This document shows positions 60,136 through 64,000 of a stretch of DNA of 64,000 nucleotides, piece by piece. Source of the stretch: Lethocerus indicus (Eukaryota; Arthropoda; Insecta; Hemiptera; Belostomatidae); NCBI GenBank assembly GCA_019843655.1, contig JACDQD010000008.1, positions 15,844,442 through 15,908,441 on the forward strand, given 5' to 3'. The position numbers and the translations under genes were made by a program. Numbering within the stretch: position 1 is the stretch's first letter; each line of letters opens with the position of its first letter. Under the pieces are notes generated by a model. The model was not told where the DNA came from and searched no databases. It worked only from the letters and a program-made list of their open reading frames with translations.

Positions 60136-63100
60136 GAGGGACTATTGCGGAATTCTATATATCATATATAGAATAGACTATGCGGAATGACTATATGTCA
60201 TAATAAATGTTCGTTTTTTTCTATAATTATTATTTTTTTAGATTGCAAGAAATATTCTGTAATTACCTGTCTAGCATTCTTATTCGTCCCACAACTATTG
60301 GCTATGAAGTAGTCTTATAGGTTGGACTTTGGGCCGTTAGTTTGACTCGGGCCTAATCCCCTTTCCCTTGTCCTCCCATAAGGTATTCCTCAGCTGTGGA
60401 TATCGTAGTACAGAATTTCTACCTGTAGTAGCGGGTTAGGTGGGGCGGCGTGGAACGGGGCCGGAGGTCTAATATGAATTTTATTTGTGCCGACGTGGCA
60501 CCGAGCACGGGCTATAGCAGGCATACTTGCCCCCCGGGGCACGTGACCGGCCCTATGATTTATCCCGCTCCTTTAATAGAGAGATCCGCTCCGCCCTCCC
60601 CTACATAACGGTTCCTACTGTTCGCTCAGAAAACATTCGTGCTTCTGCAGAAGTCAAGTCGTCGTATCTATTGGCTAATCGATTGTCCCGAAGGGCAGAA
60701 ATTTCATTCCGTTCATTAAATTTCAAATTTTCAGTCAGGTAAAAAATATCTAATTCGACATTTGTTTTCAAGGATTTCATCTTCACCAATAAGTACGAAA
60801 ATGCTCAGTATTTATATTTGGGCTTGTTTATTTCGATTTATTACTTTTCTACATCTTTAATTTTGCACCGAAATCGCAAACAGTGGATTTATATTGCGCA
60901 ACGTTGTCCTGATAAGTACTTGGATTCCTCATAGTTTAATCTTTTAAATTAGTGATTTCCGTTTTATATTAATGTATTTGTATGTTTGCAAGTGAGTTTC
61001 AATTTATAGTTTTTATGTTCAACGTATTCCGTCAGTCACAGCTCTCGATGAAGCATTTAGTCTGCACAGTGTACCCGTAAAGTTTGGTTTAGTTGCGTAA
61101 CTGCTCATCTCCGAAATGCCTGGCGTCTGGTACTGACATTTCTTCTTCCTAGAGTTTCGGGTTAGTGACAGCAACATGTCTTAACTGATGTTGGCAATGT
61201 TTTCCATGATTATCTTGAAATGAAAAAAAAATCATATTCAATAAGCCAAAGACATTCAGCCTTCTGTAATCCGTAATTTCCATTCGGTGCTTTTGTTAAA
61301 ACCATACGCTTTATTTATATTAATGTGGTTTGAAAGAATTGTGTTTTGTTCTTTCTTTTTTTATGTCGTATGTAGATATGTACATTAAACAAATCCTACT
61401 TTCGAAATATTGGGTTGTTCATGATTTTCCCTGTTGTCATCCCGGTTTTACCCGGCGATTGAAGCCGTCCTGGAACCGGAGGAAGTACGATTTCGCCCGA
61501 TAGGTCGTACATTCTTAATTAACTTGCCTGAGGAGTTACCGTCTGCGGCGGGCCGTCCTTAATTCCGGGGGTAATCACGGCTCGGATGGGGAGCAGTAGG
61601 GAAGTGGCGGCGACAGGTAAGCCCCGAGATTAGCCCCAATAAGGTGGGGGGGGGGGCGCCCCTCCGGCTCACCGCCTTCCCTCACGTCCCCCAATCTAAC
61701 GGAGACAGAAGTTTTACCGACCTTATGGTGTCCAGGGCCGCTCTCTCTATACTACTTTTAACTTCGCGGCAGGAGGCGGGGTTGGGGCGCAGATACCCGA
61801 AACAAAACCGAAGCAGACGGCGCTACCGACCAACAAAAGTAATTCGGCGGGTCCCGTCCACTGGCCGAACGACTCCGAATACTGATAGCCGACCCTAGTC
61901 TATACAGAACTTACTCCTGGGTAGAGAATTACTTCTTTAACTATCTATTGCGGCCAAGTAGCTTTGTCGGCTCCGAAATATACCCACAATCTATTTACCC
62001 TCGTCCATTTACTATTAAAAACAATTAAAAATATTTGAAAACAAATTTAGGAAACCGTAATAAATAAAATACGGGTAGAAGGTGGATTTGAATTAAAAAA
62101 CTTTTATGAAGTAGGTTCTGAAATTGGGTGCATGATGCATGCCATTCATTTATAATTAAGAAATAAAAGAGTTCATTAGTATATTCCCACGAACATTTTT
62201 TTTAAACTTTAAGGCAGAAAAGGACGTTCATATTTATCAAAATCCATTAATTCTGATCAGATAGAAACTTCATGCTGCGAAAGAAAAAACATAAGACAAA
62301 GTTGAAATGTAGTCATGTTTGAATTGTTATCTGCTTTAGTGCTCATGAAATTATATTTCTCATTCAATAGCAAAGCGGTTCCTTTTAAGCTTATACTCGT
62401 TACATTTTATTTGCGCGTAGCTGTTTCAAAGTAGTCCTAGAACATTCAGTAAAGACGGATTATGATATATGATATTCTAACGATGGTAACACAGGTTCTA
62501 GGTTTCCAGGAAGTAGAAGGCCGATATTTTACGTACGCCCGGCACGTACCTCGAATCATATTGTGTCCGCTATGCAATATTTCCTATCGAGTATAAAAAA
62601 AAATTATTGGATCGACTCTGGCCGAGGCAAATCTGGATTCGCCCGGTGGTTTCGGGTGAGCTACTTCGCGAATGAACCGTCCGAAGTGGGGGGAGCCGGC
62701 CGTATATATTCTCGCGAAAAAAGCGCCAGCTTATTCGCCGAGGGTCGACAAGCATCGCGTCTACCTTGAATTTTAGCGACGCGTATAAATTAAAAGTGAT
62801 AATTGCGGCACGGCATTGCGCCCGCGGGGGGGTTCCGAAAAGCCACGGCTCGATCGTTGCGTGAACAATTAAATTCATTTAGGAGCTAAAAAAAGTGTTT
62901 GTACAACGTAGAAGGCGGGGGATTAATTCGTTTTTAACGTCCTCCGTCCAGTACTTGGGAGATATTCTGGTAATCGGTGCCTTTTCATCCGAATAAATAA
63001 CCTTTTTTTACCTCAAGCTTTCCTGTTCAAAAAGTTTATTCAGCAACAGCGGGCATATGAATAAAACAATGTTTCCTTATCGCATATGATAAAATTATGG

Positions 63101-64000
63101 TTACCTTCTTTTTCATTTAGTTAAGTGTGGCAGAAAAAATTTTCGGCGTTTACGCATAACTCTGTATCACCTGAATGCTATATCTTAACCGCGAAACAAA
63201 ATTCGTACTCTACATAAATGCTGAGTTCTAATTTTGGTCTTTATACATTGAAGGGTTTTTTGGTCCTACCTATAAATAATTTTTTATCATATCAATTGGT
63301 CTGTGCGGACAAGACTTTTTTTGGCTATAAGTACGATTGATTTATACTTTATATTAAATCACTCAGAGCATTACCTCTCATTGGTGACATAAACTTGGAG
63401 GAGCATATTGCTTAGAACTAATTTTGATAAGCAAGTTTGAATATTTAATAGGCGAATTTGAACAAAAACCCCCGAAGCTTTTTAAATAATGTTGTTCGCC
63501 CAATTCAAAAGTAATGAATATTAACAGTGTTGTCTTAAAAAATTTAAATTCTCTACTCTTAAACGTCACGTACCTTTCAACGGGCATCGCTCGAATCTCA
63601 ATTGGTCGGGGCGTCACCCCCATAAAATATACCGCCGCTTCCCGAACGCCGCTAACGAGATTATTCTCCGGAGGAACAACTTTATTCTGTCCGGACGCGC
63701 AAAAATTCCGTAAAAAAAAACTACGGCGGATTTCCGTCGGAAAAAGCGGAATTGGATTAGAAACAAAGCCGAAACGGATAAATCCAATAGCGCTCCGGCC
63801 AAATGGGTTCACGAGTGGGTCAACTCTCCCAGGCCCCCCGTGAAAATAAGCAAGGCTGATTAGTGTTCAGGAGAGGGAGGAGTCGGGTAATCTATTCTAG
63901 GGGGCGAGTCGAGGGGTATGGGGGAGTAGTTTAGACTTTAAAGCTGTTGTGTGTTGGTTCCAAGTGCCGGTAACGACGTTACCGGGCCCTCACTCGGTGA
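60136..64000. other. Non-coding stretch with GC-rich islands, no supported gene
   Basis: Islands lie at about 60420-60620, 61440-61910, 62520-62870 and 63540-63840. A donor-like GACAG/GTAAGCC at 61616 follows ATG and ten codons (MGSSREVAAT, 61586-61616, plus strand). This would suit a first exon, but it is weak alone. Confidence 0.4.
62550..62583 (-). other. Candidate 34-nt micro-exon, minus strand
   Basis: On the minus strand a T-rich tract (TTTTTTTTTATACTCGATAG) makes a good acceptor and CGAG/GTACGTG a fair donor. Only one of three frames is open, and it reads EILHSGHNMIR with one base over. The protein is not recognised. Confidence 0.3.

Overview
The window looks like arthropod nuclear DNA, probably from an insect with a large, gene-poor genome. 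It is AT-rich, with GC/CpG-rich islands between, long microsatellites and decayed transposons, and very few long reading frames. The species is not identified. Only two loci are securely coding: one exon of a gamma/delta-type sarcoglycan near the left end (minus strand), and a complete, uninterrupted 1628-codon soluble adenylyl cyclase (ADCY10 type, minus strand, 35.8-40.7 kb).

Layout. 0-4.8 kb: the sarcoglycan transmembrane exon, its donor site and about 4.3 kb of downstream intron, with a possible upstream exon. 4.8-35 kb: mostly non-coding, with a (GT)n tract, a broken LINE reverse-transcriptase tail (10.9-11.2 kb), hammerhead-ribozyme-like motifs (15.05, 19.5, 26.1 and 29.2 kb), several candidate short exons (18.8, 23.65 and 24.5 kb) and (AT)n and (CT)n tracts. 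35.8-40.7 kb: the cyclase gene. 40.7-64 kb: mostly non-coding, with a G-quadruplex-type tract, a 256-bp inverted-repeat element at 48.6 kb carrying the ribozyme-like motif, a diverged 52-kb duplication, a 28-nt micro-exon candidate at 55.0 kb, another ribozyme-like copy at 56.5 kb, a broken integrase/KRBA2-like transposon tail at 59.8-60.1 kb, and a 34-nt micro-exon candidate at 62.6 kb.

The most interesting signal is a dispersed repeat family whose copies share CTGANGA, a short stem, GAAA, the palindrome ACCGGT and a closing stem. The closing stem differs between copies but stays complementary (GGUA/UACC in one, GCUA/UAGC in others), which looks like covariation in a small hammerhead fold. 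The second is the intronless cyclase. It keeps the C1 aspartates and the C2 residues but lacks the lysine that binds bicarbonate in the human enzyme. It may lie nested, in antisense, inside a long intron of a plus-strand gene defined so far by two phase-compatible micro-exons.

No search or folding program was run. Splice-site, ribozyme and family calls come from reading the sequence and from remembered family features.
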